A stretch of 64,000 nucleotides of DNA, taken from Bacteroidota bacterium (GTDB taxonomy: Bacteria > Bacteroidota > Bacteroidia > Chitinophagales > Saprospiraceae). The notes below the pieces were generated by a model. It was not told where the DNA came from and did not search any database. It saw only the letters and a list, made by a program, of their open reading frames with translations. This document shows positions 43,602 through 51,427 of this stretch, piece after piece. The position numbers and the translations under genes are program-made. The stretch is from contig WGNL01000011.1 of NCBI GenBank assembly GCA_016124585.1, positions 1 to 64,000 of the forward strand, in the 5' to 3' direction. Numbering within the stretch: the stretch's first letter is position 1; the number at the start of each line of letters is the position of its first letter.

Positions 43602-43643
43602 GGTTCAAAAACCCTAACGGGGTGGGCCGACCAGACGAACCGC
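43572..43643. repeat. 34-bp perfect inverted repeat overlapping the 3' end of hisD
   Basis: Arms 43572-43605 and 43610-43643 are exact reverse complements with a 4-nt loop (CAAA). The left arm codes for the last nine residues of HisD and supplies its TAG stop (43599-43601). The hairpin is GC-rich and very stable, and stands 22 nt before hisC. It lacks a T-run, so read-through is expected and it may instead protect mRNA 3' ends or tune relative expression. Confidence 0.9.
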
Positions 43644-43665
43644 TAGAACTCAATTTCAACTAGTT

Positions 43666-44727
43666 ATGTATAATCTTATAAGAAAAAACATCCGAAATCT
43701 CAAGCCGTACTCCTCCGCTCGCAGCGAGTTCAGTGGCATGGCCTCCGTCTTTTTGGATGCCAACGAAAACGGCCACGACCTGCTCGGGGAGGGGCTTAAC
43801 CGCTACCCCGACCCGCTGCAACTGGCTGTAAAACAACGCATTGCGAAGTTAAAGGGAGTTCCAATTGAGTCCATTTTTCTAGGAAATGGCAGTGACGAAG
43901 CCATTGACCTGCTCTTCCGCATCTTCTGCGAGCCAGGCGAGGATGAGGCCATTATTTGCCCACCCACTTACGGCATGTATCGGGTGCAGGCTGATATTCA
44001 CGGAACCCCAATTCGACAGGTTCTGTTAGCGAAAGACTTCCAACTTCGCCCCGAGGAAGTGCTCGAAGTGTCCACTCCCAACACCAAATTGTTGTTTTTG
44101 TGCTCTCCAAATAATCCCACGGGCAACCTCCTCGACCCCGCTGCCGTGGAGTTTTTGCTCCGCAACTTCCAAGGCATCGTGGTGGTAGACGAGGCCTACA
44201 TTGACTTTGCCGAAGGCTCAAAATCTTGGTCACAACGGCTAACTGAATTCCCGAACTTGGTAGTACTTCAAACACTCTCCAAGGCGTGGGCGCTGGCTGG
44301 AGCGAGATTGGGAATGGCCTTCGCTAGCCCCGAAATCATCCACTACTTGAACGCCGTGAAGTATCCGTACAATGTCGGGGCACCCACACAACGGGTGGTT
44401 TTATCAGCGTTGGAACAGGGCCTGGAAGGCACGGTTTCAGCCATTATTGCGGAGCGAAAAAAACTGGAAAAGGCGCTGGCAGAATTTGAGTTTGTTGAAA
44501 AAATCTATCCCAGTGATGCTAATTTCCTCTTGGTAAAAATGAAAGGTAGTGCCTTGATTTTCAATTACTTAAAACAGAATGGCGTAGTGGTCAGGGATAG
44601 GTCACGGGAACCACTTTGTGAGGGATGTCTGAGGATTACGGTGGGCACTCCTGACGAAAATAACGTACTGCTTGAGCTACTGGCTGCATTCAAACCTTCT
44701 CTCATTCAAACCTTCAATCCTTCATGA
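43666..44727 (+). CDS. hisC: histidinol-phosphate aminotransferase
   Basis: PLP enzyme of fold type I that aminates imidazole-acetol phosphate with glutamate. The 353-aa protein has the substrate/cofactor motifs LDANENGHD, NRYPDP, LGNGSDEAIDLLFR, CSPNNPTGN, VVDEAYIDFA and the Schiff-base Lys206 in LQTLSKAWALAGARLG, and ends with the Arg-containing LRITVGTPDEN. The start is the ATG at 43666. Its stop overlaps the hisB start by four bases (ATGA), so the two are translationally coupled. Confidence 0.95.
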   Translation: MYNLIRKNIRNLKPYSSARSEFSGMASVFLDANENGHDLLGEGLNRYPDPLQLAVKQRIAKLKGVPIESIFLGNGSDEAIDLLFRIFCEPGEDEAIICPPTYGMYRVQADIHGTPIRQVLLAKDFQLRPEEVLEVSTPNTKLLFLCSPNNPTGNLLDPAAVEFLLRNFQGIVVVDEAYIDFAEGSKSWSQRLTEFPNLVVLQTLSKAWALAGARLGMAFASPEIIHYLNAVKYPYNVGAPTQRVVLSALEQGLEGTVSAIIAERKKLEKALAEFEFVEKIYPSDANFLLVKMKGSALIFNYLKQNGVVVRDRSREPLCEGCLRITVGTPDENNVLLELLAAFKPSLIQTFNPS

Positions 44728-45827
44728 AAAAGATACTCTTCCTCGACCGGGACGGCGTACTCATCGATGAAGTGCCCGAAACCTTCCAGATTGACACCTT
44801 GGAACAAATGGTGCTGCTTCCCGGCCTCATCCGCAACCTGCACAAAATCAGAATGCAAACTGATTACCTGCTGGTGATGGTCACCAACCAAGACGGCCTT
44901 GGCACGAAGGTTTATCCGCAGGAAAACTTCGACCGGGTGCAGGGCAAACTGTTGCAAATCCTTGAAAACGAGGGGATTGTATTCGATGCCATCCATGTGG
45001 ACAAGAGTTTTGAACACGAGAACCTACCTACCCGAAAACCCGGCATAGCCATGCTCACAGAGTATCTGAACGGCGACTATGACCTCGCCAACAGCTACGT
45101 CGTCGGCGACCGCCGCACGGACATCATGTTGGCCAAGAACCTCGGTGCTCGGGCCATCGGTATTCGAGGCCTTTTGCCTTTTGGGGAATGGGAACAGCAG
45201 GCAGAACTTGTTGTGGATGCTTGGGATGAGATAGGAGACTACCTGCTGCGACCAAAGCGTACTGCAAGTGTGCATCGCAAGACCAAAGAGACCGATATTT
45301 TCATCGAAGTCAATTTGGACGGTAATGGTCTAGTTGAAATTTCTACTGGCCTCGGTTTCTTCGACCACATGTTGGAGCAGGTTGCTCGACATGGCAGTAT
45401 CGACCTGAAAACCAAGGCGTTAGGCGACCTTCACATTGACGAACACCATACAATCGAGGACACAGGCCTGGCACTAGGCGAGGCATTTTTGAATGCACTA
45501 GGCGACAAGCGGGGCATCGAACGCTACGGTTTCTGCCTACCTATGGATGACTGCTTGGCGCAGGTGGCGCTCGATTTTGGAGGGCGTCCGTGGCTGGTTT
45601 GGGAAGCCGATTTTAAAAGGGAAAAAGTCGGTGATATGCCTACCGAAATGTTCTTCCACTTCTTCAAATCCTTCAGCGACACGGCCAAGTGCAACCTGAA
45701 CATTAAGGCCGAAGGTCAGAACGAACACCATAAAATCGAGGCGATTTTCAAGGCGTTTGCGAAGGCAATTAAAATGGCGGTGCGGAAGGAAGGGAATGCG
45801 CTGCCGAGTACGAAGGGCGTATTGTAG
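44724..45827 (+). CDS. hisB: bifunctional histidinol-phosphatase / imidazoleglycerol-phosphate dehydratase
   Basis: Fusion of two enzymes. Residues 1-165 form a HAD-type phosphatase (LFLDRDGVLIDE with Asp8 and Asp10; the zinc-loop region and YVVGDRRTDIMLAKNLG near residue 130). From about residue 175 the dehydratase follows, with its metal-binding repeats LGFFDHMLEQVARHG, DEHHTIEDTGLALGEAF, DFGGRPWLVW and EGQNEHHKIEAIFKAFA. It catalyses the sixth and eighth steps of the pathway. It overlaps hisC by 4 nt. The TAG stop (45825-45827) lies inside the left arm of the repeat at 45824-45994. Confidence 0.95.
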   Translation: MKKILFLDRDGVLIDEVPETFQIDTLEQMVLLPGLIRNLHKIRMQTDYLLVMVTNQDGLGTKVYPQENFDRVQGKLLQILENEGIVFDAIHVDKSFEHENLPTRKPGIAMLTEYLNGDYDLANSYVVGDRRTDIMLAKNLGARAIGIRGLLPFGEWEQQAELVVDAWDEIGDYLLRPKRTASVHRKTKETDIFIEVNLDGNGLVEISTGLGFFDHMLEQVARHGSIDLKTKALGDLHIDEHHTIEDTGLALGEAFLNALGDKRGIERYGFCLPMDDCLAQVALDFGGRPWLVWEADFKREKVGDMPTEMFFHFFKSFSDTAKCNLNIKAEGQNEHHKIEAIFKAFAKAIKMAVRKEGNALPSTKGVL

Positions 45828-45994
45828 CGTCGACTTTAGCCGGCGAAGTACAACAACCTTCAGGTTGTAGCCCAAAGAAAAATTGCGCAAAAAAAATTTT
45901 CCAAAATATTGATAATCAATTGATTAAATGAAATATTGGTCGGCTGTCAACAAACTAAAGTTTGTTGTACTACGCCGGCTAAAACCGACGCTAC
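45824..45994. repeat. inverted pair of REP-like units between hisB and hisH
   Basis: Left arm 45824-45856 and right arm 45962-45994 are inverted copies, 30 of 33 positions matching. Each arm is followed on the inside by a small hairpin (CAACCTTCAGGTTG near 45854 and CAAACTAAAGTTTG near 45951-45964), so the whole looks like two inverted copies of a about 47-nt unit with an AT-rich centre of about 75 nt. It fills the space from the hisB stop codon to 3 nt before the hisH ATG. REPIN-like or MITE-like; no transposase is in the window. Confidence 0.8.
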
Positions 45995-45996
45995 TT

Positions 45997-47361
45997 ATGA
46001 AAACAGCCATTATTAAATACAACGCAGGCAATATCCAGTCCGTGCTGAACGCCTTGGAGCGGCTCGGTGTGGAGGCAATTTTGACGGACGACCCGGCGGA
46101 GATTCGGGCGGCAGAGCGGGTCATCTTCCCCGGCGTGGGTGAGGCGAGCACAGCCATGAAATACCTTCGGGAACGGGGGGTGGACGAGGTCATCCGCAGC
46201 CTGACTCAGCCTGTTTTAGGCATCTGTTTGGGCATGCAATTACTAGGCGAACACTCGGAAGAGAATGACACGGAATGTCTCGGCATCGTGCCAGCTAGGG
46301 TGCAGAAACTTCCAAACGGCCTTGGCTTGAAAGTACCGCATATGGGCTGGAATTCGGTTCAATCTATTGATAATAAATTATTTATAAACCTTCCAGAAAA
46401 CCCCTTTTTCTACTTCGTACATTCCTACGCAATGGAGCTGAACGAGGCGACAATCGCCAAAACCGAGTACGGCATCCCGTTCACAAGTGCAGTGCAATGG
46501 CAGAATTTCTACGGGGTGCAGTTCCACCCTGAGAAAAGCGCAGAGGCGGGTGAGCAGTTGCTTCGCAATTTTTTGAACTTGCAAACCCCAGAGGTGACAC
46601 CTTTTAAAAAGGTGTCACCTCTGGTCGCCTTCAACACCATACCTGCAATGGACCTGATGAACGGCCACTGCGTCCGCCTGCGCCAAGGCGATTTTGCGCA
46701 ACAAACAAAGTACTCCTCCGACCCACTTGAGGTCGCCAAGCAGTTCGAGGAGGCAGGCTTCCAACGCCTGCACATGGTGGACTTGGACGGGGCAAAAACG
46801 GGCAAGCCGCAACACCTGCACATCCTCCAAAAAGTAGCGGCGGAAACCTCGCTCACCATTGATTTCAGCGGCGGCATCAAAACGGATGCGGACATCAAGG
46901 CCGTATTCGAAGCAGGGGCGGCCATAGCAGCCATCGGAAGTGTCGCAGTAAAGAATAAACCGCTGTTTTTCAAGTGGTTGCAACAATACGGCGCTGAAAA
47001 AATCCTGCTCGGGGTGGATGTTCGGGACGAAAGACTGGCTATCAGCGGCTGGCTGGAGCAGACGGAAATCGGGCTTTTCGAGTTCCTGGAGGAAATGACC
47101 AGGGCGGGTGTACGGCAGGTTTTCTGTACGGACATCGGACGGGATGGGCTGCTCACCGGGCCTTCCACCCAGCTTTATCGGCGGGTGCTTGCGCAATTTC
47201 CGGGGCTGCGGCTGATTGCCAGCGGTGGGGCCAGCAGGCCAAGTGATTTGGCGGAATTAGCAGAGATTGGCTGCGCTGGAGCGATTGTGGGGAAGGCAAT
47301 TTATGAGGACATAGACAACTTAGCGGCGTGGACAGGTTCCCTTCGAGAATTACAAACGTGA
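45997..47361 (+). CDS. hisHA: HisH-HisA fusion: glutamine amidotransferase subunit of IGP synthase joined to ProFAR isomerase
   Basis: One 454-aa frame carries two enzymes. Residues 1 to about 197 are HisH, the glutaminase that feeds ammonia to HisF, with triad Cys77 ([13 protein letters not shown]), His177 and Glu179 (QFHPEKS). From about residue 210 HisA follows ([62 protein letters not shown]). The junction is a 37-nt palindrome (46588-46624) read through in frame as [12 protein letters not shown]. HisH has no stop before it and HisA no ATG of its own before IPAMDL, so the fused product is unavoidable unless cleaved later. ATG at 45997 chosen; the upstream frame lies in the repeat. Confidence 0.92.
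   Translation: MKTAIIKYNAGNIQSVLNALERLGVEAILTDDPAEIRAAERVIFPGVGEASTAMKYLRERGVDEVIRSLTQPVLGICLGMQLLGEHSEENDTECLGIVPARVQKLPNGLGLKVPHMGWNSVQSIDNKLFINLPENPFFYFVHSYAMELNEATIAKTEYGIPFTSAVQWQNFYGVQFHPEKSAEAGEQLLRNFLNLQTPEVTPFKKVSPLVAFNTIPAMDLMNGHCVRLRQGDFAQQTKYSSDPLEVAKQFEEAGFQRLHMVDLDGAKTGKPQHLHILQKVAAETSLTIDFSGGIKTDADIKAVFEAGAAIAAIGSVAVKNKPLFFKWLQQYGAEKILLGVDVRDERLAISGWLEQTEIGLFEFLEEMTRAGVRQVFCTDIGRDGLLTGPSTQLYRRVLAQFPGLRLIASGGASRPSDLAELAEIGCAGAIVGKAIYEDIDNLAAWTGSLRELQT
46588..46624. repeat. 37-nt palindrome joining hisH and hisA
   Basis: Arms 46588-46605 and 46607-46624 (18 nt each) are exact complements around a single A. The element is wholly translated and bridges the end of HisH and the beginning of HisA. 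Confidence 0.92.
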
Positions 47362-47386
47362 CGTAGATGGATTGAAAAACGGACTA

Positions 47387-47425
47387 TATCAACCCTTATC
47401 AACTGTTATCAACCTTTATCAACCC
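47387..47425. repeat. 10-bp tandem repeat before hisF
   Basis: Four units TATCAACNNT: TATCAACCCT, TATCAACTGT, TATCAACCTT and a final TATCAACCC. The same unit, with the same spacing, occurs at 956-992. It lies between the hisA stop (47361) and the hisF ATG (47432) and is not translated. Confidence 0.8.
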
Positions 47426-47431
47426 AAAAAA

Positions 47432-48187
47432 ATGCTTGCAAAACGTATAATTCCCTGCCTCGACATCAAGGACGGGCGCACGGTGAAAGGGGTTAATTTC
47501 ATCAACTTGCGGGACGCTGGCGATCCGGTGGAACTGGCCGCACGGTACGCTGCTGAAGGTGCCGATGAACTCGTTTTCCTTGACATCACGGCAACGGTGG
47601 AGGGGCGCAAAACCTTTGCAGAATTGGTGCGCCGCATTGCGAAGGCTATCAACATCCCGTTCACAGTGGGTGGTGGCATCGGTTCGGTAGCCGATGTGTC
47701 GGTGCTGCTGGATGCCGGTGCGGACAAGGTGTCAGTGAATTCAGCTGCGGTACGTAATCCTTTGCTAATCAACGATTTGACCAGGGAATTTGGGAGCCAA
47801 TGCATCGTCGTGGCCATTGATGCAAAATGGGATGAAGGCGATTGGTGGGTCTTTCTGAATGGCGGTCGTTTGCGTACGGCGGTTCGGGCGTTGGCTTGGG
47901 CAGTCGAGGCGCAGGAACGTGGCGCTGGTGAAATTCTTCTCACCTCGATGGATCACGACGGCAGCAAAAACGGTTTTGCCATTGAACTGACGAGGGCCAT
48001 ATCGGAACGGCTGCACCTCCCAGTTATCGCCAGCGGTGGGGCGGGCAGCATGGAGCATTTTACCGAAGTTTTTACCGAGGGAAAAGCCGATGCGGCACTG
48101 GCGGCGAGCATCTTCCATTTTGGGGAGATACCGGTGCCGGAGTTGAAAACCTATTTGCGAAGCAAAAAAATTCTTGTTCGAATGTAA
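47432..48187 (+). CDS. hisF: imidazole glycerol phosphate synthase cyclase subunit
   Basis: Cyclase half of IGP synthase, a TIM barrel of 251 aa that joins ammonia from HisH to PRFAR, giving IGP and AICAR. Catalytic Asp11 ([10 protein letters not shown]) and Asp130 (VVAIDAKWD) are in place, as are the phosphate-binding loops (FTVGGGIGS and ASGGAGSM) and the C-terminal [11 protein letters not shown] segment. ATG 47432 is preferred over an upstream in-frame ATG that would translate the tandem repeat at 47387-47425. Its partner HisH is fused to HisA here. Confidence 0.95.
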   Translation: MLAKRIIPCLDIKDGRTVKGVNFINLRDAGDPVELAARYAAEGADELVFLDITATVEGRKTFAELVRRIAKAINIPFTVGGGIGSVADVSVLLDAGADKVSVNSAAVRNPLLINDLTREFGSQCIVVAIDAKWDEGDWWVFLNGGRLRTAVRALAWAVEAQERGAGEILLTSMDHDGSKNGFAIELTRAISERLHLPVIASGGAGSMEHFTEVFTEGKADAALAASIFHFGEIPVPELKTYLRSKKILVRM

Positions 48188-48199
48188 TGGTCAATGTCA

Positions 48200-48283
48200 C
48201 TTTTGTCATTGCGGAAGGCAAACTGCGAAGTCATGTGTGACTGCTCTGATGACTTTGTGGGTCGCCTGCGGCGATGACAAAAG
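48200..48283. repeat. 84-nt imperfect palindrome between hisF and hisI
   Basis: CTTTTGTCAT (48200-48209) pairs with ATGACAAAAG (48274-48283), and the complementarity continues inward (GCGGAAGGCA with TCGCCTGCGGC, and GAAGTCAT with ATGACTTT) with a few mismatches, forming a long branched hairpin. It fills most of the hisF-hisI gap. One arm recurs alone at 41315-41340. Confidence 0.72.
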
Positions 48284-48308
48284 CGGCGTAGTTAATCATT
48301 GGAAAATC

Positions 48309-48938
48309 ATGCAAATCAATTTCAAAAAATACCCCGACGGCCTCGCCCCGGCCATCATTCAGGATGCTCAAACGGGTGTGGTGCTCATGCTTGGCTTCAT
48401 GGACGAGGCGGCTTTTGTGAAGACGTTGGAGGAGCAACGGGTCACGTTTTTCAGCCGAAGCAAGCAACGGCTCTGGATGAAAGGTGAGATGAGTGGCAAT
48501 TTCCTTGATGTGGTGGAAGTACTGCCGGATTGCGATGCAGATACGATTTTAATCAAAGCAAAACCTCATGGGCCAGTCTGTCACACGGGAAGTGACACTT
48601 GTTTTGGGGAGAAAAATGATGTGAGAACTGACCGGGTGACTCAAAGTCACCCGGTCAGTGAAATGTTCCTTCCTGAATTGGAAACTATCATTAATGGCCG
48701 CTTCAAAAATCTTGATGAAAACAGCTACGTAGCGAGCCTTGCGAAAAAAGGGGTGAAAAAAATTGCGCAAAAAGTAGGGGAAGAGGCGGTGGAGCTTGTC
48801 TTGGAAGCACAGGATGACAAACCGGATTTGTTTTTGGGGGAAGCAGCGGATTTGGTGTTCCACCTGTTAGTGTTGTTGCGGGCGAAGGGCTTTTCATTGG
48901 CGGACGTGGAGGCAGTTTTACGTAGCCGGAAAAAATAA
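48309..48938 (+). CDS. hisIE: bifunctional phosphoribosyl-AMP cyclohydrolase / phosphoribosyl-ATP pyrophosphatase
   Basis: Fusion of steps two and three of the pathway, 209 aa. The HisI domain (1 to about 100) has its zinc Cys residues Cys75, Cys91 and Cys98 (VLPDCDADT, GPVCHTGSDTCFG) and the SRSKQRLWMKGE and GFMDEAAF motifs. The HisE domain (from FLPELETIING) has EEAVELVLEAQ and the acidic GEAADLVFHLLVLLRAKG helix. Between them, residues 107-117 are coded by a 33-nt palindrome (48627-48659), 11 codons long and in frame. ATG 48309 is used; longer in-frame starts would run through the 48200-48283 repeat. Last his gene. Confidence 0.94.
   Translation: MQINFKKYPDGLAPAIIQDAQTGVVLMLGFMDEAAFVKTLEEQRVTFFSRSKQRLWMKGEMSGNFLDVVEVLPDCDADTILIKAKPHGPVCHTGSDTCFGEKNDVRTDRVTQSHPVSEMFLPELETIINGRFKNLDENSYVASLAKKGVKKIAQKVGEEAVELVLEAQDDKPDLFLGEAADLVFHLLVLLRAKGFSLADVEAVLRSRKK
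48627..48659. repeat. 33-nt palindrome inserted in frame in hisIE
   Basis: Arms 48627-48641 and 48645-48659 are exact 15-nt complements around CAA. The length (33 nt, 11 codons) preserves the frame. It encodes TDRVTQSHPVS in the linker between the HisI and HisE domains. Confidence 0.9.
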
Positions 48939-49030
48939 TTTTTGCAGGGCAAAATGCAACACGAAGCCAATGATTGAAGTTTCAAGCCTGTCTTGCTGAC
49001 ACGCTAAATTTTCCAACTAAAACCCTTTTT

Positions 49031-51415
49031 ATGCTACACGTTTTCAGGGCAGCTAGCTTGCTGGTATTCAGCATTTTATCCTTCCAACTTGCTGCGCAAA
49101 AATTCACCATCAGCGGGTATATCGAAGATGCTGACACAGGAGAAAAGCTGATCTCTGCCAATGCCTTCGACCTTCGCACGGGTTCCGGCGCAGTCTCCAA
49201 CACCTACGGATTTTACAGCCTCACCTTGCCGAAGGACTCTGTCCACTTGGAAATCTCCTACATCGGCTATGAAACAAAGGCGTTCGATATTTTTCTCGAT
49301 AAAAACACGACGCTGAACATCAAGCTGGGTTCAAGCGTCGAGCTGGCTGTGGTGGAAGTGAGTGCCACCCGACAGGCCCGGATTGAGGAGGATGTGCAGA
49401 TGAGTCAAGTGGATGTCCCCATCGAGCAAATCAAGAAAATACCTGCCCTACTCGGGGAGGTAGATGTGCTGAAATCGCTACAGCTTTTACCCGGTGTCCA
49501 ATCGGGCGGCGAGGGACAAAATGGCCTCTATGTCCGTGGTGGAAGCCCCGACCAGAACTTGATTCTGTTGGATGGCGTGCCTGTTTATAATGTGTCCCAC
49601 GTCCTTGGCATCTTCTCCGTTTTCAACGCTGATGCCATCAAAAACGTGACGCTAACCAAGGGCGGCTTCCCGGCTCGGTACGGCGGCAGGCTTTCAAGTG
49701 TGCTGGAAATCAACATGAAAGAAGGGAACATGAACGAGTTCCACGGAGAGGGCAGTGTGGGGCTGATTTCTTCCAAACTGACATTGGAAGGGCCGATTTG
49801 GAAGGACAAGACTTCCTTTCTAATTTCAGGAAGACGAACTTATATTGACCTTTTGACACGCCCGCTCATCAGGGCTGCGGCAGCATCCGAAGGTGTAGAT
49901 GTGAAATTGAAGCTGTTTTTTTATGATTTAAATGCCAAAATCAACCACAAATTCAACGACAAGCACCGCTTATTTTTGAGTGCCTACTCAGGTTCCGACA
50001 TTTTCTCCAATAGATTTAGTGAGGACGGCGACACTTTCGAAGGGGGCATAGATTGGGGGAATATCATTTCCTCTGCCCGCTGGAATTGGCAGATCAACCC
50101 AAAACTTTTTGCCAACACAACAGCGACCTATTCCAATTACCAACTGGATATTTTCGCTGCTTTCGAAGAAAAAGAACCGGGAGAGCCAACTGATAAGTTT
50201 TCCGCCAAATACATTTCCGGCATCGAAGATTTGGGCTTGAAAATGGATTTTGATTTTATCCCAAGCCCCAAGCATTACCTGCGTTTTGGTGGTGCAGCCA
50301 CGCACCATACCTACAAACCGGGTGCGCTGGCCCTGAAATCCAATGACCCCGATGACCAACTGGACACGCTCATCGGCTCGCAAAATGCTTACAGCATGGA
50401 GTTCGCCCTGTACGCTGAGGATGATATTTCGCTGGGTGCTTTTAAAGCAAATATTGGGCTTCATGCTTCTGGTTTTGCTGTGAACAATAAGTTTTACCAT
50501 TCCATCCAACCCCGTATCGGTCTGCGGTATCTGCTCTCCAACGATGTAGCGCTGAAAGCCAGCTTCGCAACAATGACCCAGTACATCAACCTGCTCACGA
50601 GTGAGGCGCTCAGTTTGCCGACTGATTTGTGGGTGCCGAGCACCAAACTGGTGAAGCCACAGCAATCGTGGCAGGTGGCGGCCGGGGTGGCGAAAACGCT
50701 TTGGGACGAATACGAATTCAGTGTGGAGGGCTACTACAAGGATCTGAAGAATGTGCTTTCGTTCAAAGAAGGTGCTTCGTTCCTTTTTGGCCTCGAAAAC
50801 GACTGGCAGGACAAGGTGACGCAAGGTCATGGCCAGACCTACGGCGCTGAGTTTTTTGTGCAAAAGAAAAAAGGCCGCACGACGGGCTGGATTGGTTACA
50901 CGCTTTCATGGAACTGGCGGCAGTTCGATGACGTGAACGGCGGCAAACGCTATCCGTTCCGATATGATCGCAGGCATGATATTTCAGTGGTCGTTTCACA
51001 TGATTTTACGAAGAAAATAAGCGGTAGCCTTGCCTGGGTTTACGGCACCGGGAATGCGGTCACCTTGGAAGTATTTGGGTATGAGAGTTGGCAAAAATAT
51101 TACGATGCTAATGGCAATACTTACTTCGACTATTCAAATATCGTAGGCACAAATGGTGAAAAAAACAGTTTCAGAATGACGGATTATCACCGATTGGATG
51201 CCAGTTTAGAATTCAAAAAGGACAAAAAATGGGGGCAAGCGACTTGGGTAGTGGGTGTTTACAATGCCTACTGGCACCGTAATCCCTATTATTTAGTTTC
51301 CACAACGAAAAATGTTTACGACCAGAACGGCAATCAAATCGGGCGAAAAACGGTGTTCAAGGAAATCAGCATTTTGCCGATTATCCCATCCATTGCCTAT
51401 AATTTCAAATTTTAA
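49031..51415 (+). CDS. TonB-dependent receptor with carboxypeptidase-like N-terminal domain
   Basis: Outer-membrane receptor of 794 aa. A signal peptide (VFRAASLLVFSILSFQLAAQ) is followed by a carboxypeptidase-regulatory-like domain (about residues 22-105: ISGYIEDADTGEKLISANAF), then the plug (LPGVQSGGEGQNGLYVRGGS and PDQNLILLDGVPVYNVSHVL) and a 22-strand barrel ending in SIAYNFKF, with the terminal aromatic expected for barrel assembly. Many Trp and Tyr occur in the strands. Bacteroidota members of this subgroup import large or scarce ligands (oligosaccharides, peptides, metal complexes); the cargo is not evident. The partner lipoprotein follows 12 nt downstream. ATG 49031 is chosen for the signal peptide. 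Confidence 0.9.
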   Translation: MLHVFRAASLLVFSILSFQLAAQKFTISGYIEDADTGEKLISANAFDLRTGSGAVSNTYGFYSLTLPKDSVHLEISYIGYETKAFDIFLDKNTTLNIKLGSSVELAVVEVSATRQARIEEDVQMSQVDVPIEQIKKIPALLGEVDVLKSLQLLPGVQSGGEGQNGLYVRGGSPDQNLILLDGVPVYNVSHVLGIFSVFNADAIKNVTLTKGGFPARYGGRLSSVLEINMKEGNMNEFHGEGSVGLISSKLTLEGPIWKDKTSFLISGRRTYIDLLTRPLIRAAAASEGVDVKLKLFFYDLNAKINHKFNDKHRLFLSAYSGSDIFSNRFSEDGDTFEGGIDWGNIISSARWNWQINPKLFANTTATYSNYQLDIFAAFEEKEPGEPTDKFSAKYISGIEDLGLKMDFDFIPSPKHYLRFGGAATHHTYKPGALALKSNDPDDQLDTLIGSQNAYSMEFALYAEDDISLGAFKANIGLHASGFAVNNKFYHSIQPRIGLRYLLSNDVALKASFATMTQYINLLTSEALSLPTDLWVPSTKLVKPQQSWQVAAGVAKTLWDEYEFSVEGYYKDLKNVLSFKEGASFLFGLENDWQDKVTQGHGQTYGAEFFVQKKKGRTTGWIGYTLSWNWRQFDDVNGGKRYPFRYDRRHDISVVVSHDFTKKISGSLAWVYGTGNAVTLEVFGYESWQKYYDANGNTYFDYSNIVGTNGEKNSFRMTDYHRLDASLEFKKDKKWGQATWVVGVYNAYWHRNPYYLVSTTKNVYDQNGNQIGRKTVFKEISILPIIPSIAYNFKF

Positions 51416-51427
51416 AAAACCAGTCAG

